A stretch of 64,000 bases of DNA from Lachnospiraceae bacterium (GCA_017500935.1 JAFVXW010000029.1:186001-250000); one strand, 5' to 3'. Numbered from the stretch's first letter, positions 53,804 through 63,961 are shown. The notes: generated by a model not told the origin, from the letters alone. Made by a program: numbers and translations.

Positions 53804-56463
53804 AACAGTTAACATATGAAAAACAACCAAAAAGCATATATCGGCAGCTTCTGTGGACAGGATGCGCATCTGCGGCACTGTTCCTGATTTTGTGCGCTGT
53901 CAGGGGGCTGTATCCTCTGGGAGACGGTTCCGTTTTGATGATCGATCTGCATTCTCAGTACACGCCGCTTTTGTATCGGTTTTATGATGTGGTGTGTGGA
54001 CAAAAAAATCTGTTTCTGGATTTTAGTGTGTCAGGCGGTGCCAATCTGTATGCGGATACTGTCAATGAGGTGATAAATCCTTTTAATTATCTGCTTGTTT
54101 TGTTTGGACGTGAGCGGATATGGCAGGCGATCAATGTCCTTTTGGGAGTATATGTGACGGCAGCGGCATTGTCTGTCAATTTTCTTTTACTGCAGCTGTG
54201 GCCGGCAAAACGGCAGTGGAATCTGGTTTTTTCTCTGGCATATGGGTTTTCGGGGTTTGCAGCGTATCAGTTTCAGATTATCAAATGGATGATCTTTCCG
54301 GTATTGTTTCCCCTGTTTGTGCTTGCGTTTGTACGCCTGATCCGTGAAAAAAAAGGCGGATTCTATGCTCTGCTTTTGGCATATCAGCTGATGCTCAATC
54401 TGCAGCTGGGAGCGATGACGCTTTTGACGACACTTTTTGCAAGCGGCCTGTATTTTTGGTTTTGTGTAAAAAAAGAACAGCGCCGTGAGGCAATGTGCCG
54501 TCTGGCAATCTGGACATTGCTTGGAATGGCTCTTTCTGCGGTCGTGCTCTGGCCGGGGATCGTATATCTTTTGACATCGGCAAGGGGCAGTCAGAACGCC
54601 TCTTATTTTGCAGTCATGAAGCAGCATGGCCTGGATGATCTTTTTGAAAGACTGTTTATTTCTGTTCACCCGGTATTGTTAGGAATGTTTGCGGCATATG
54701 CGGCGCGCGGAAGTATTGATCGGGCTGCAGGACGAAAGAATGCATTAAACAGTTGGAAACAAATGCCGGGCGAGGGCAGATTCCTGTTAATTTTGAACGT
54801 ATTTTTGCTGCTGACGGTAGTTGCGCAGCCGTCCAATCTGTTATGGCACTTAGGTTCCTATATGTGTTTTCCGGTTCGTTACGGCTATATATTGACACTG
54901 TCAGCGATCTGCCTGGTAAAATGGCAGCGTCTGGAACGGGATGATCAGCGGGAAACAGAAGAGGAAAGGAAAAGCCTGCGCGCCTGGCAGCTGGGCTTTG
55001 AATTGCTTTCCGTACTTTTGTGTATCGGTGCCCTGTTTTTTACGGTAAAATATGCCGGTCAGATCTCGCAGGCATTTTCTACATTGGCCATCAGTCTGAC
55101 ATGTCCGGCTCAGACAAAAACAGTGGCTTTGATCTTTGTGGTTTTGACAGCAGCGGCACTGCTGGCGTTTTTATCCGGAAAAAGAAGACAGCTGACCATG
55201 ACGGCTGTGGTCTGTATATCCTCTTTGTGTCTGTTTTTATTTATCCTGCTGCCGCAGGATTATGCAGTGCGTCTGATGAATGAAGACGCCTACAGGGAAA
55301 TGAATCAGAGATATCAGACATGGGAAAATGCAGAGGGAAGCTTTGTAAGAACCGCCGATGAGGAAGATCTGCCTTTGAATGCGGCGCTGGTGGCAGGAAA
55401 TCAGACACTGACCGGCTATTTCCCGGCGGGTTCCCAGCAGGTATATGCGCAGGGACTTGAGCAGCTGGGATATCTGACACCCTGGGTTTCCACCAGAAGC
55501 TGGGGCGGAACCATGATTTCGGATGGTATTCTGGGTGTAAAAAAAGAAGAAACACCTTTGACATTGGGAAAGGCGCTGGCGATAAACAGTTCTGCAGAGG
55601 AACTTGCAGCCAAAACGCAGGAAGCGGCAGCGGCAGGAACTCTGGAACTGCAGGCATATCTGGGACTGGCAGTGACCGGTCGGGAAATGCTTTCTTATGT
55701 AGAAGAAAATGAGATTTTGGAAGATGAAAACGGCGGTATCGCAATCTGTGTCGATGGGAAAAAGGCACTCTATCTGGATGCCGGGACACCGGCAGCCAAT
55801 CTGCAGGTGCAGGTAAACGGCAAAGAAATGCAGATTCCGGAGTCCTCTTCCAGAGAAAGTGAACACCGCCTGTTATATCTGGGAACTTATGAAGATCAGC
55901 AGATTTTACTTCAGGTGACAGCGCAAGACGGCAGCAGCCTTTTGAAGGCATCAGATGCAGAACAGAAAAAAGAAGCGGCATCCTGTCTGGGCCTTGTGGA
56001 TGTGGAGAACTGGAAACAGGCAGCAGGCACAATTATGACAGCAGATGTCCTGACAGATAACCGTAAAGGAAGTATGCAGATCGATGTAAGCAGTCTGGAC
56101 AGGGGACAGACGCTGTTTGTACCTGTGGCAGCCATCGATGGATGGACTTGCCGCAGCAAAAATAAAAACGTGGAAATCACGCCGGTTCTGGGCGGTTTTA
56201 TGGGGATTTCCATACCGGAAGATACAGAGATCCTGCACTTCACATTCTGTCCGCCGGGCTTAAAAAGCGGTGCAGTGATCAGTGCGGCGGCAGTTTTGCT
56301 GATGCTGTTGATGGTATGGTTTGAAGAAAAGATTTGTGAAAAAGGCAGCCGTTTTTTTGCAGTAAGTTATAAAGCGGTATGGATTGCCGGGATCATAGTT
56401 GTCTATCTGATTCCCAATATCGGTATGGTCTGTTATATGGTCTGGAAGATCTTAAAAGGTTGA
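53800..56463 (+). CDS. YfhO-family membrane protein
   Basis: An 887-residue protein, start ATG at 53800 coupled to the previous gene. About 13 membrane segments in the first 550 residues (with GDGSVLMIDLHSQYTPLLYR, a motif of YfhO proteins) are followed by a large extracytoplasmic domain and a C-terminal membrane segment. YfhO proteins add sugars to lipoteichoic acid or polysaccharide. Confidence 0.88.
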   Translation: MKQLTYEKQPKSIYRQLLWTGCASAALFLILCAVRGLYPLGDGSVLMIDLHSQYTPLLYRFYDVVCGQKNLFLDFSVSGGANLYADTVNEVINPFNYLLVLFGRERIWQAINVLLGVYVTAAALSVNFLLLQLWPAKRQWNLVFSLAYGFSGFAAYQFQIIKWMIFPVLFPLFVLAFVRLIREKKGGFYALLLAYQLMLNLQLGAMTLLTTLFASGLYFWFCVKKEQRREAMCRLAIWTLLGMALSAVVLWPGIVYLLTSARGSQNASYFAVMKQHGLDDLFERLFISVHPVLLGMFAAYAARGSIDRAAGRKNALNSWKQMPGEGRFLLILNVFLLLTVVAQPSNLLWHLGSYMCFPVRYGYILTLSAICLVKWQRLERDDQRETEEERKSLRAWQLGFELLSVLLCIGALFFTVKYAGQISQAFSTLAISLTCPAQTKTVALIFVVLTAAALLAFLSGKRRQLTMTAVVCISSLCLFLFILLPQDYAVRLMNEDAYREMNQRYQTWENAEGSFVRTADEEDLPLNAALVAGNQTLTGYFPAGSQQVYAQGLEQLGYLTPWVSTRSWGGTMISDGILGVKKEETPLTLGKALAINSSAEELAAKTQEAAAAGTLELQAYLGLAVTGREMLSYVEENEILEDENGGIAICVDGKKALYLDAGTPAANLQVQVNGKEMQIPESSSRESEHRLLYLGTYEDQQILLQVTAQDGSSLLKASDAEQKKEAASCLGLVDVENWKQAAGTIMTADVLTDNRKGSMQIDVSSLDRGQTLFVPVAAIDGWTCRSKNKNVEITPVLGGFMGISIPEDTEILHFTFCPPGLKSGAVISAAAVLLMLLMVWFEEKICEKGSRFFAVSYKAVWIAGIIVVYLIPNIGMVCYMVWKILKG

Positions 56464-56465
56464 AC

Positions 56466-58820
56466 ATGATGAAAAAAAATGCAAATAAAATACGGCGCGC
56501 CTGGATATTAGGGTGCTGCCTGTCTCTGTGTTTTCTGGCAGGATGCGGCAGCGTGCGTAAAAAAGATCTGGAGCAGCCAAACTGGCATCTTTTGTCTGCA
56601 CAGCGGATGCAGCAGGGTATCGAAGTAGAGATCGGTGCACAAAATCTGCTGTTGAAAAAAGGGGTGCGTATCACTGCTGACAGTCAGGAAAGCGAGGCTT
56701 TTGGCGCGCAGCTTGCAGCTGACGGTATTTCTGATGAAGACGCTCTTCGCTGGTCCTCCGAGAATGACTGGGAAGACAATGAACACTGGCTGCAGGCGGA
56801 TTTCGGACAGGAAACACAGATTGGTTATGTGAAGCTTTTCTGGGAGAGAACAAATGCATGTACCTATAGTCTGGAATACTCCAGGGATGCAAAGACATGG
56901 AACGTGGCAGCAGCTTTTGATACGGCACCCGCACAGAAAGAGCAGAACATCTGCCTGGATGAGCCGGTAACAGCCCGTTATCTTCGTCTGCATGTGACGG
57001 ATGTGACAAAAGAGGAGGCTGATTTAAGTCTCTATTACCAGAATGTTTCTGTTCTGGAAATGGAAGTGTATGCAGAAGTGACAGACCGGTTTGTAATAGA
57101 AACACCGGTGATCGAAAACGGGCAGGACAGAGTGCTGACCCTGCCTAAAGTGCCGGGGGGATATGAGATAGCCTTTGGCGGTGCCGATTATGAAAATCTG
57201 ATCACGACAGAAGGCGGCATTGCCGATACCTTGTCAGAGGTCTGTGTGGAAGCCGGATTTGTGCTGAAAAAAGAAGAACAGAGCTGGGAACTGCCGGGGA
57301 TGGCAGTTTTGATCCCGGAAAGTCTGGAAACGGCTGCCGGAGAGCAGCAGACTGTTTCAGACTGCATCGCACCGGCAAATACAGCAGAATGGAAAGCTGC
57401 CGGGGAAACGGTGATGCTTTCACAAACAGTGATTTTGCAGACGGCAGAGGATCCGCAGAACACATTGCACAAAACAGAGGAGCTGTTTTTGCAGGAACTG
57501 CAGGAGACACAGCTGTTTGAACAGGTTCTGCCATTTACAGAAGCAACCAAACAAGCGGCGGCAGACAGCGGCACAGTGATCTGCCTGCAGCTGGCAGACA
57601 GTACACAAAACAGCCTGGGAGACGAAGGATTTCAAATCTGTGCGGAGCCGGGACAAATCACGGTTTTGGCCAATACTGTGCAGGGTATGCGTTGGGGATG
57701 CGTCACTTTGCTTGACTGGATCAAACAGGCGGCGGAAGACGGCAGCATGGCATTGGCTGCAGGAACAATGCGGGATTACCCCAGATATCCGGTCCGCGGT
57801 TTTGGCATTGATGTGGGACGCCGGGCAATTCCTATGGAATTCCTTTATGAATTGGTAAAGGGATTATCGCAGCAGAAGATGAACACACTGCAGATACATT
57901 TGAACGACAACCAGATCATTGCCCAGAGTGAATATGACGGCACTGTAGAAGGGGCAAGAGCCCTGTATGCAGGATTCCGCCTGGAATCCGATATCCGCAA
58001 TAAAGAGGGAGAAGGAATCACCTCTACAGATCTGTATTATACAAAAGAGGAATTTAAAGAGCTGATCGAAACTGCGGCAGCCTACGGTGTGGAGATCGTG
58101 CCCGAGATTGATACTCCGGCGCACAGTCTGGCTTTGACAAAGGTATTCCCGGAACTTGGTTTTTCCAAAGATCCGGAAAGCATCGATCAGCTGGATCTTT
58201 CCAAAGAAACGGCCCGTCAGCTTGGCATGAGCATCTGGAAAGAATATCTGACGGCAGACGGCGGAACGGACAGTGCTTTTGAAAACTGTACCGCACTGCA
58301 TCTTGGCATGGATGAATACTACGGAAAAAGCAGTGCCTATGTGGCATATCTGCAGGAACTTTCCGAGTATGTGAAACAGCTGGCACCGGAAAAAGACCTT
58401 CGTATCTGGGGCAGCCTTTCAAAGATGGATACCGATTACAGTCAGGTTTCCAGACGGCTGCAGATGCATGTCTGGGATACGGACTGGGCCAATCCGCAGG
58501 ATATGTATGAGGAAGGATTTGGAATCATCAATTCCCAAAGCAGCAGCCTTTACATCATTCCCGGCGGCGGATATGACTGGCTGGATATTGAAAAGCTGGA
58601 AAAAGAGTGGCAGCCCAATCTGTTTTTAACAGCGCAGAGAAACTGGGAATTGCCGGCATGGTCAGACCGGATGCTGGGGGCAGTCTACATGATGTGGAAT
58701 GACTGGCACTGGGCAAACGGCGATGAGATCACAGAGGAAAGTCTGTATGAACGCTTTGCGGCACCGCTTCCGATACTGGCACAAAAACTGTGGGGAAAAG
58801 CTATTTCTTTTTCGGAATAG
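56466..58820 (+). CDS. GH20 beta-N-acetylhexosaminidase lipoprotein
   Basis: A 784-residue surface lipoprotein. The signal peptide ends in a lipobox LAGC (about residue 24). A discoidin-like F5/8C domain (about 75-200) precedes the GH20 domain, in which the catalytic pair is in HLGMDEYYG and the barrel begins PRYPVRGFGIDVGRR. It releases terminal N-acetylhexosamine outside the cell. It directly follows YfhO (ATG at 56466; second ATG 3 bp on). Confidence 0.9.
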   Translation: MMKKNANKIRRAWILGCCLSLCFLAGCGSVRKKDLEQPNWHLLSAQRMQQGIEVEIGAQNLLLKKGVRITADSQESEAFGAQLAADGISDEDALRWSSENDWEDNEHWLQADFGQETQIGYVKLFWERTNACTYSLEYSRDAKTWNVAAAFDTAPAQKEQNICLDEPVTARYLRLHVTDVTKEEADLSLYYQNVSVLEMEVYAEVTDRFVIETPVIENGQDRVLTLPKVPGGYEIAFGGADYENLITTEGGIADTLSEVCVEAGFVLKKEEQSWELPGMAVLIPESLETAAGEQQTVSDCIAPANTAEWKAAGETVMLSQTVILQTAEDPQNTLHKTEELFLQELQETQLFEQVLPFTEATKQAAADSGTVICLQLADSTQNSLGDEGFQICAEPGQITVLANTVQGMRWGCVTLLDWIKQAAEDGSMALAAGTMRDYPRYPVRGFGIDVGRRAIPMEFLYELVKGLSQQKMNTLQIHLNDNQIIAQSEYDGTVEGARALYAGFRLESDIRNKEGEGITSTDLYYTKEEFKELIETAAAYGVEIVPEIDTPAHSLALTKVFPELGFSKDPESIDQLDLSKETARQLGMSIWKEYLTADGGTDSAFENCTALHLGMDEYYGKSSAYVAYLQELSEYVKQLAPEKDLRIWGSLSKMDTDYSQVSRRLQMHVWDTDWANPQDMYEEGFGIINSQSSSLYIIPGGGYDWLDIEKLEKEWQPNLFLTAQRNWELPAWSDRMLGAVYMMWNDWHWANGDEITEESLYERFAAPLPILAQKLWGKAISFSE

Positions 58821-58903
58821 TTTCGCTATAATATTGATACCGGCAGGGCAATCCTACGGGCCTACGGGCATTGTTACACCTATATGAATAAGGGAGGTTA
58901 CTT

Positions 58904-59851
58904 ATGAATATCGTACTTTTGGAATCTTTGGGGATCCCGTCATCTTTATTGGAAGAATACGCAGAATCTTTCAGAAAAGAAGGACATACTTTTACAGCTT
59001 ATCAGAGAGAAACCGACACACAGATCCTGATCGACCGTGCTAAGGATGCGGATGTGATCATGATCGCCAATATGCCTTTAAAAGGTGAAGTGATCTGCGC
59101 ATGCAAGAACTTAAAATATATTGATATTGCTTTTACCGGTGTGGATCATGTAGATCTGGAAGCGGCTAAGGAATGCGGCGTAAAAGTAAGCAATGCAGCC
59201 GGTTATTCCACCCAGGCAGTAGCGGAGCTTGCCGTGTGCATGATGCTTTCCCTGCTGCGCAATGTACCTGCTGTGGAAGAACGCTGCCGCAATTCTGCGA
59301 CCAAGGACGGTCTGGTTGGCAGCCAGCTTTCCGGAAAGACAGTTGGTATTGTGGGTGTGGGTGCCATCGGCGGCCGTACCGCAAAGCTCTGTGATGCATT
59401 CGGCGCGAAAGTGATCGGTTATAAGCGCAATATCAAGGGTGACGAACCCTCCTGCGTGGAATTTGTTTCCATGGACGAACTGCTTGAACGTGCAGACATC
59501 GTTTCCCTGCACTGCCCTCTGACGGCCCAGACAAAAGGCATGATCGGTGCAGAACAGATCGCAAAGATGAAAAAGAGCGCACTTTTGATCAATACTGCCC
59601 GCGGTGCCGTAGTAGACTCTCAGGCACTGGCAGATGCGCTCAATGAAGACCGCATTGCAGGCGCAGGTATTGACGTATTTGAGATGGAGCCTCCGATTCC
59701 GGCAGAGCATCCGCTGTTAAACAGCAAACATACCCTGGTTACTCCTCACGTGGCATTTGCGTCTGCAGAATCCATGGCAGACCGTGCACGTATTGTTTTT
59801 GACAATATCCGTTACTGGATGAACGGCGAGCAGAAGAATATTATTGTCTAA
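58904..59851 (+). CDS. D-isomer-specific 2-hydroxyacid dehydrogenase
   Basis: A 315-residue NAD-dependent dehydrogenase. The dinucleotide loop is VGIVGVGAIGGRTA; the catalytic Arg, Glu and His are in NTARGAVVD, GAGIDVFEMEPP and TPHVAF. Substrate class: small D-2-hydroxy acids. GGGAGG precedes the ATG. First gene of an operon with a PLP decarboxylase and an ATP-grasp enzyme. Confidence 0.92.
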   Translation: MNIVLLESLGIPSSLLEEYAESFRKEGHTFTAYQRETDTQILIDRAKDADVIMIANMPLKGEVICACKNLKYIDIAFTGVDHVDLEAAKECGVKVSNAAGYSTQAVAELAVCMMLSLLRNVPAVEERCRNSATKDGLVGSQLSGKTVGIVGVGAIGGRTAKLCDAFGAKVIGYKRNIKGDEPSCVEFVSMDELLERADIVSLHCPLTAQTKGMIGAEQIAKMKKSALLINTARGAVVDSQALADALNEDRIAGAGIDVFEMEPPIPAEHPLLNSKHTLVTPHVAFASAESMADRARIVFDNIRYWMNGEQKNIIV

Positions 59852-59879
59852 TATCTGCCGCATAACAGAAAGGATCTTT

Positions 59880-61082
59880 ATGGAACTGCAGACACCTTAT
59901 TTTGTCATCGAGGAAGCTGTTTTACAAAAATACTATGACATGCTGACTGATTCTCTGGAAAAAAACTGGGGGAATTATCTGGTGGGATATTCCTTTAAGA
60001 CCAATTCCCTGCCCTGGCTGGTTTCTTTTATGAAAAAACAGGGAGCCTATGCGGAGGTGGTTTCCCAGGATGAATACAGTCTCGCCAGATATATGGGCTT
60101 TCGTGACGATGAGATCGTATACAACGGACCTTACAAGAGCGTGGAATCTTTCCGCAATGTGCTCATGGCGGGCGGCTATATGAATCTGGACTCTCAGATG
60201 GAATTAAACTGGCTCATTGATCTGGCCAAAGAATATCCGGAGAAGCATTTTTACACGGGTATCCGTGCCAATTTCAATCTGGAACAGATGTGCCCCGGCG
60301 AAACCACCATGGGTGAGATGAGCGGCCGTTTTGGTTTTTGTTATGAAACCGGAAAGCTGGCACAAGGCATTGCTGCCATCAAGGCACTGCCCAATGTGAC
60401 ACTGACAGGTCTGCATCTGCATTCCAGCAGCAAATCCAGAAGCGTAAAGGTATTCCGTTCCATCGCACAGATGGCATGTCAGTTAAAAAGAGAGTTTGAC
60501 TTAAAGCTGTCCTATGTGGATCTGGGCGGCGGCTACTGCGGCGGTATGCCCGGCAGACCCGAATACCCGGATTATTTCCCGGCAGTGGCAGAGGAGCTGG
60601 CAAAGGAATTTGACCCGAAACAGACAAAGATCATCGTGGAACCCGGTATTTCCATGATCTCCAAATGTACCAGCTTTGTGACTTCCGTATTTGATACCCG
60701 CGATATCAAGGGAACCCGCTATGTGATGACAGACGGCAGCCGTTTCAATATCGATGCCACCATGATCAAAAGTTCCTACTTTTTTGAGATCGAAGAAAAC
60801 AGAGCATACGCAGCAGAGCGTCCTGTGATGGCAGAGCAGGTGATCAGCGGTTTTACCTGTATGGAAGTGGACCGCCTGTTTATCCATAAAGACAGACAGG
60901 AGCTGGTGCCTGGGGATAAGATCGTTTATGAAAATGTGGGCGGCTACACCATGAGCCTGAATCCTTTGTTTATTCAGTATTTCCCGGCAGTCTATGTAAA
61001 GCGCGGCAATGAGATGATCCAGGTGCGCAAGAAATGGACACCCGAAGAATATGTACAGGGTTCCGTCTGGGAAAAGGAGTGA
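59880..61082 (+). CDS. PLP-dependent decarboxylase (LysA/DapDC fold)
   Basis: A 400-residue fold-type III decarboxylase. The PLP Lys is in GYSFKTNS; the phosphate-binding GGGYCGG and the EPGISM strand fit diaminopimelate/ornithine decarboxylases. A C-terminal beta-barrel has ENVGGYTMSLNP, replacing the usual C-terminal Cys-Glu segment, so the substrate may differ from diaminopimelate. AAAGG precedes the ATG at 59880. It is between the dehydrogenase and the ATP-grasp gene. Confidence 0.85.
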   Translation: MELQTPYFVIEEAVLQKYYDMLTDSLEKNWGNYLVGYSFKTNSLPWLVSFMKKQGAYAEVVSQDEYSLARYMGFRDDEIVYNGPYKSVESFRNVLMAGGYMNLDSQMELNWLIDLAKEYPEKHFYTGIRANFNLEQMCPGETTMGEMSGRFGFCYETGKLAQGIAAIKALPNVTLTGLHLHSSSKSRSVKVFRSIAQMACQLKREFDLKLSYVDLGGGYCGGMPGRPEYPDYFPAVAEELAKEFDPKQTKIIVEPGISMISKCTSFVTSVFDTRDIKGTRYVMTDGSRFNIDATMIKSSYFFEIEENRAYAAERPVMAEQVISGFTCMEVDRLFIHKDRQELVPGDKIVYENVGGYTMSLNPLFIQYFPAVYVKRGNEMIQVRKKWTPEEYVQGSVWEKE

Positions 61083-61087
61083 CCGGT

Positions 61088-62047
61088 ATGAATCTTTTGA
61101 TTTTAAGCTGCGGCACCAGAAATAAGCTGGTTCGCTATTTTAAGCAAAACAGAGAGCTGATCGGCAAGGTGGTGGGAACGGACTGCAGCGAACATGCACC
61201 GGCTCTGTATGAGACCGACAGTCATTATATTGTCCCCCGCATGAAGGAGCCCGGCTATCTGCAGGTGATTCTGGATATCTGCAAAAAAGAACAGATTGAC
61301 GCGGTGCTTCCTTTGCAGGAGGATGAACTGTATCTGATCGCCTGCAACAGGGAACTGTTTACGAAAGAAGGTATCACACCGATCATTTCAGAGGCAGAGT
61401 CCATCGAGCTTTGCCGTGACAAATATGCGTTTTTTACCTATATGCGTCAAAAGAACATTCCGGTGATGATGACCTGCAGCGGATATGAAGAGTTTAAAGA
61501 ATGTCATGCGCGCGGAGAAATCGATTTTCCTGTGTTTGCCAAGCCCTGCCGCGGTGCGGGCAGCGTGGGGATCAGCAAAGTGGATCATCAGGAACTTTTG
61601 GAAGTGCTCTGCAAATACAGTGAAGAGGACATGATCATCCAGCAGTTTGCAGATGGGGAAGAATATGGTGTGGATGTGTATGTGGACATGATCAGTCATG
61701 AGCCTACAGCCATTTTTACCAAAAAGAAGCTGCGCATGCGTGCCGGTGAGACGGAAAAATCCGTATCTGTCAAGGATGAAAAGCTGTTTGCACTGATCAA
61801 AGAGACGGTTTCTGTGCTGCAGCTGGCCGGTCCCATTGATATGGATGTGTTCTGTGTGGACGGTAAGTATTATATTTCCGAGATCAATCCCCGCTTTGGC
61901 GGCGGTTATCCGCATGCCTATGAATGCAGTGTGAATTTCCCGGAATACATTGCGAATAATATCGCGGGAAAAGAAAATCCCGTGACCATCGGCGCTTATA
62001 AAGAAGGAGCTGTCATGCTCAAATATACGGATCTGATGATTCTGTAA
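61088..62047 (+). CDS. ATP-grasp ligase
   Basis: A 319-residue ATP-grasp enzyme of the carbamoyl-phosphate-synthetase-like class. ATP-lobe motifs are FPVFAKPCRGAGSVGISKV and MIIQQFADGEEYGVDVYVD; the metal-binding end is EINPRFGGGYPHAYE. Such enzymes join an amino group to a carboxylate through an acyl phosphate. With the decarboxylase and dehydrogenase it suggests assembly of an amino-acid-derived small molecule. AAGGAG precedes the ATG. Confidence 0.88.
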   Translation: MNLLILSCGTRNKLVRYFKQNRELIGKVVGTDCSEHAPALYETDSHYIVPRMKEPGYLQVILDICKKEQIDAVLPLQEDELYLIACNRELFTKEGITPIISEAESIELCRDKYAFFTYMRQKNIPVMMTCSGYEEFKECHARGEIDFPVFAKPCRGAGSVGISKVDHQELLEVLCKYSEEDMIIQQFADGEEYGVDVYVDMISHEPTAIFTKKKLRMRAGETEKSVSVKDEKLFALIKETVSVLQLAGPIDMDVFCVDGKYYISEINPRFGGGYPHAYECSVNFPEYIANNIAGKENPVTIGAYKEGAVMLKYTDLMIL

Positions 62048-62059
62048 GACAACATAAAT

Positions 62060-62117
62060 AAGCCGCATATCGGCAGAGGTATCACAAAAAGTGAGATACC
62101 GCCGATATGCGGCTTTT
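62060..62117. terminator. Bidirectional terminator
   Basis: A long foldback AAGCCGCATATCGGC (62060-62074) with 62101-62115, with an inner GGTATC/GATACC pair, followed by TTTT on the plus strand and A-rich sequence the other way. It separates the ATP-grasp and pseI genes. Confidence 0.8.
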
Positions 62118-62140
62118 ATGTTTGATCGAAAAGGGGAGCT

Positions 62141-63193
62141 TTATTTACAGATCATCTCCCAGGCAAGCGGTGTGCCTCTCTTTACATCGCAGGCTGCGGT
62201 TTTGCCAAGCACCTCTTCGTAGTACATGGTATGCAGGCCGTGGCCGGGACGGATGGAACGGATATTTTCAGGAGTCAGAATTTCACCGGCGCGGATATCC
62301 TTTACCACAAAGAGGGAACGGGAACCGCTGCGTTCCTTTACCTGTTTTTCGGTAAGTTTGTATTCGGAATTGCCAAGTGCTTTTTCCAGAATGCGGATGT
62401 TATCCACCATTTCCTTAAATTCAGCGGGTTCCATGGAGAATGCGCCGTCGGGGCCGCCGTCAGCGCGCCGCAGGGTCAGGTGTTTTTCTACCATTTTGAT
62501 GCCGAAGGGAACAGCGCCCACGGGAACCACGCTGCCCATGGAATGATCGGAAAGGCCCATGATGCAGTTGTATTTTTCCTGTAAGGTGGGGATCATGCGC
62601 AGGTTGATCTCTTCGTAGGGACAGGGGTATGCAGAGACGCATTTTAACAGGATCACCTGATCATTGCCTTCTTCGCGGCATATCTGCATGGCGCGGTCGA
62701 TATCCTCGATATGGGCAACGCCGGTGGCAAAGATAACGGGCTTTTGCAGCGCGGCGATTTTACGGATCAGCGGAATGTCGTTGATCTCATAGGAAGCCAC
62801 CTTGTAGGCGGGCATATTGCAGGAGGTCATAAAGTCCACGGAAGCAAAATCAAAGGGAGAGGAGAAGCATTCCAGACCGATTTTGTTGGCTTCCTCCATC
62901 AGACGGGGCTGCCAGTCCCAGGGGGTGGCAGCTTCCTGATAAAGCTTATATTCGGTCATGCCGTCCCAGAGTCCGCCGTGGATCTGGAAATATTCGTTGT
63001 CACAGTCCAAAGAAAGACTGTCTGCGGTGTAGGTCTGCAGCTTGATGGCGTCAGCGCCCGCCTCTTTGGCAGCGTGGACAAGCTCGATGGCTCTGTGAAA
63101 GTCCTGATTATGGTTGCCGGACATTTCTGCCACGCAGAAACAGGGATGGCCTTCGCCGACCCATTTGTTGCCGATCTTAAATTCTTTTTTCAT
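62141..63193 (-). CDS. pseI: Pseudaminic acid synthase (NeuB-like)
   Basis: A 350-residue NeuB/PseI-family synthase that condenses an amino-sugar with phosphoenolpyruvate. A TIM barrel (about 1-280) has AEMSGNHNQDFHRAIELVHA, DAIKLQTYTADSLSLDCDNE and FSSPFDFASVDF; a C-terminal SAF antifreeze-like domain has SGSRSLFVVKDIRAGE and RPGHGLHTMYYEE. The IGNKWVGEGHPCF opening and the overall pattern are closer to PseI than to sialic acid NeuB. It is downstream of pseF on the same strand. Confidence 0.85.
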   Translation of the reverse strand: MKKEFKIGNKWVGEGHPCFCVAEMSGNHNQDFHRAIELVHAAKEAGADAIKLQTYTADSLSLDCDNEYFQIHGGLWDGMTEYKLYQEAATPWDWQPRLMEEANKIGLECFSSPFDFASVDFMTSCNMPAYKVASYEINDIPLIRKIAALQKPVIFATGVAHIEDIDRAMQICREEGNDQVILLKCVSAYPCPYEEINLRMIPTLQEKYNCIMGLSDHSMGSVVPVGAVPFGIKMVEKHLTLRRADGGPDGAFSMEPAEFKEMVDNIRILEKALGNSEYKLTEKQVKERSGSRSLFVVKDIRAGEILTPENIRSIRPGHGLHTMYYEEVLGKTAACDVKRGTPLAWEMICK

Positions 63194-63219
63194 AGAAATC
63201 TCCGTTTCGGATGCCGGTT

Positions 63220-63912
63220 TTAAGCTTTTGCCAGCATCTTTTTATATTTTAATTCTGCGATCTCCCAGTCGTCGGGGGAGTCGATATCCTGCACTTCCAG
63301 TTCGCTCATGATCATGGGAACCATGTTGGGCATATCGGTGGTCTGATATTTGTAAAAAGGCGCGGTACGGCAGAAATAGAACTGACCGCAGTCATGATAG
63401 TAGGGCTCTAAATCCTGAGAACGTGTCTGGGCATGTTCCGGCCATTTCATACGCAGCTGACCTTCTTCATTTAAGATCATGCAGCGCTGGGGCGGGAAAG
63501 AAAATGCAACCACGGGCATAACGGAATCTGCGGTGTCAAGCAGTGCTCTGGCATCCTGCAGTTTCTTTGCGGTGACAAAGGGCGCGGTGGGATAAATGCA
63601 GCAGAAGGTTTCAAATTCTCTGCCGGTTTCGCGGTACTGACCGAGCACCTCTCTTAAAACGTCGTCCATGGTGGCATAGTCGTTGGCATTTTCAGAGCTT
63701 CTCATAAAGGGAACGCTGGCACCGGCTTTGCGGGCGATCTCTGCAATCTGTTCGTCGTCGGTAGAAACCATGACTTCGTCAAAAATGCCGGAAGAAAGGG
63801 CAGCCTGAATGGAATATTCGATGATGGGTCTGCCGCAGAAATTTTTTATATTTTTATGAGGAATGCGCTTGCTTCCTCCTCTTGCCGTGATGATGGCGAT
63901 TGCTTTTTCCAT
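63220..63912 (-). CDS. pseF: Pseudaminic acid cytidylyltransferase (NeuA-like)
   Basis: A 230-residue CMP-sugar synthetase. CTP-loop IITARGGSKRIPHKNIKNF is typical, then ATMDDVLREVL and DIDSPDDWEIAELKYKKM at the C terminus. It activates the nonulosonic acid made by PseI for transfer. The start at 63912 has AGGAGG upstream. It is first gene of the minus-strand unit; other pse genes may lie outside the window or elsewhere. Confidence 0.87.
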   Translation of the reverse strand: MEKAIAIITARGGSKRIPHKNIKNFCGRPIIEYSIQAALSSGIFDEVMVSTDDEQIAEIARKAGASVPFMRSSENANDYATMDDVLREVLGQYRETGREFETFCCIYPTAPFVTAKKLQDARALLDTADSVMPVVAFSFPPQRCMILNEEGQLRMKWPEHAQTRSQDLEPYYHDCGQFYFCRTAPFYKYQTTDMPNMVPMIMSELEVQDIDSPDDWEIAELKYKKMLAKA

Positions 63913-63961
63913 GTGTAAAAACCTCCTTGCCCTGTCGGTTGGCGACAATAGGCTTAGTTTA

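Noticed and set aside
55241-56032. 263-codon minus-strand frame inside the YfhO gene
   Set aside because: Shadow frame, Pro/Ser-rich, no start signals.
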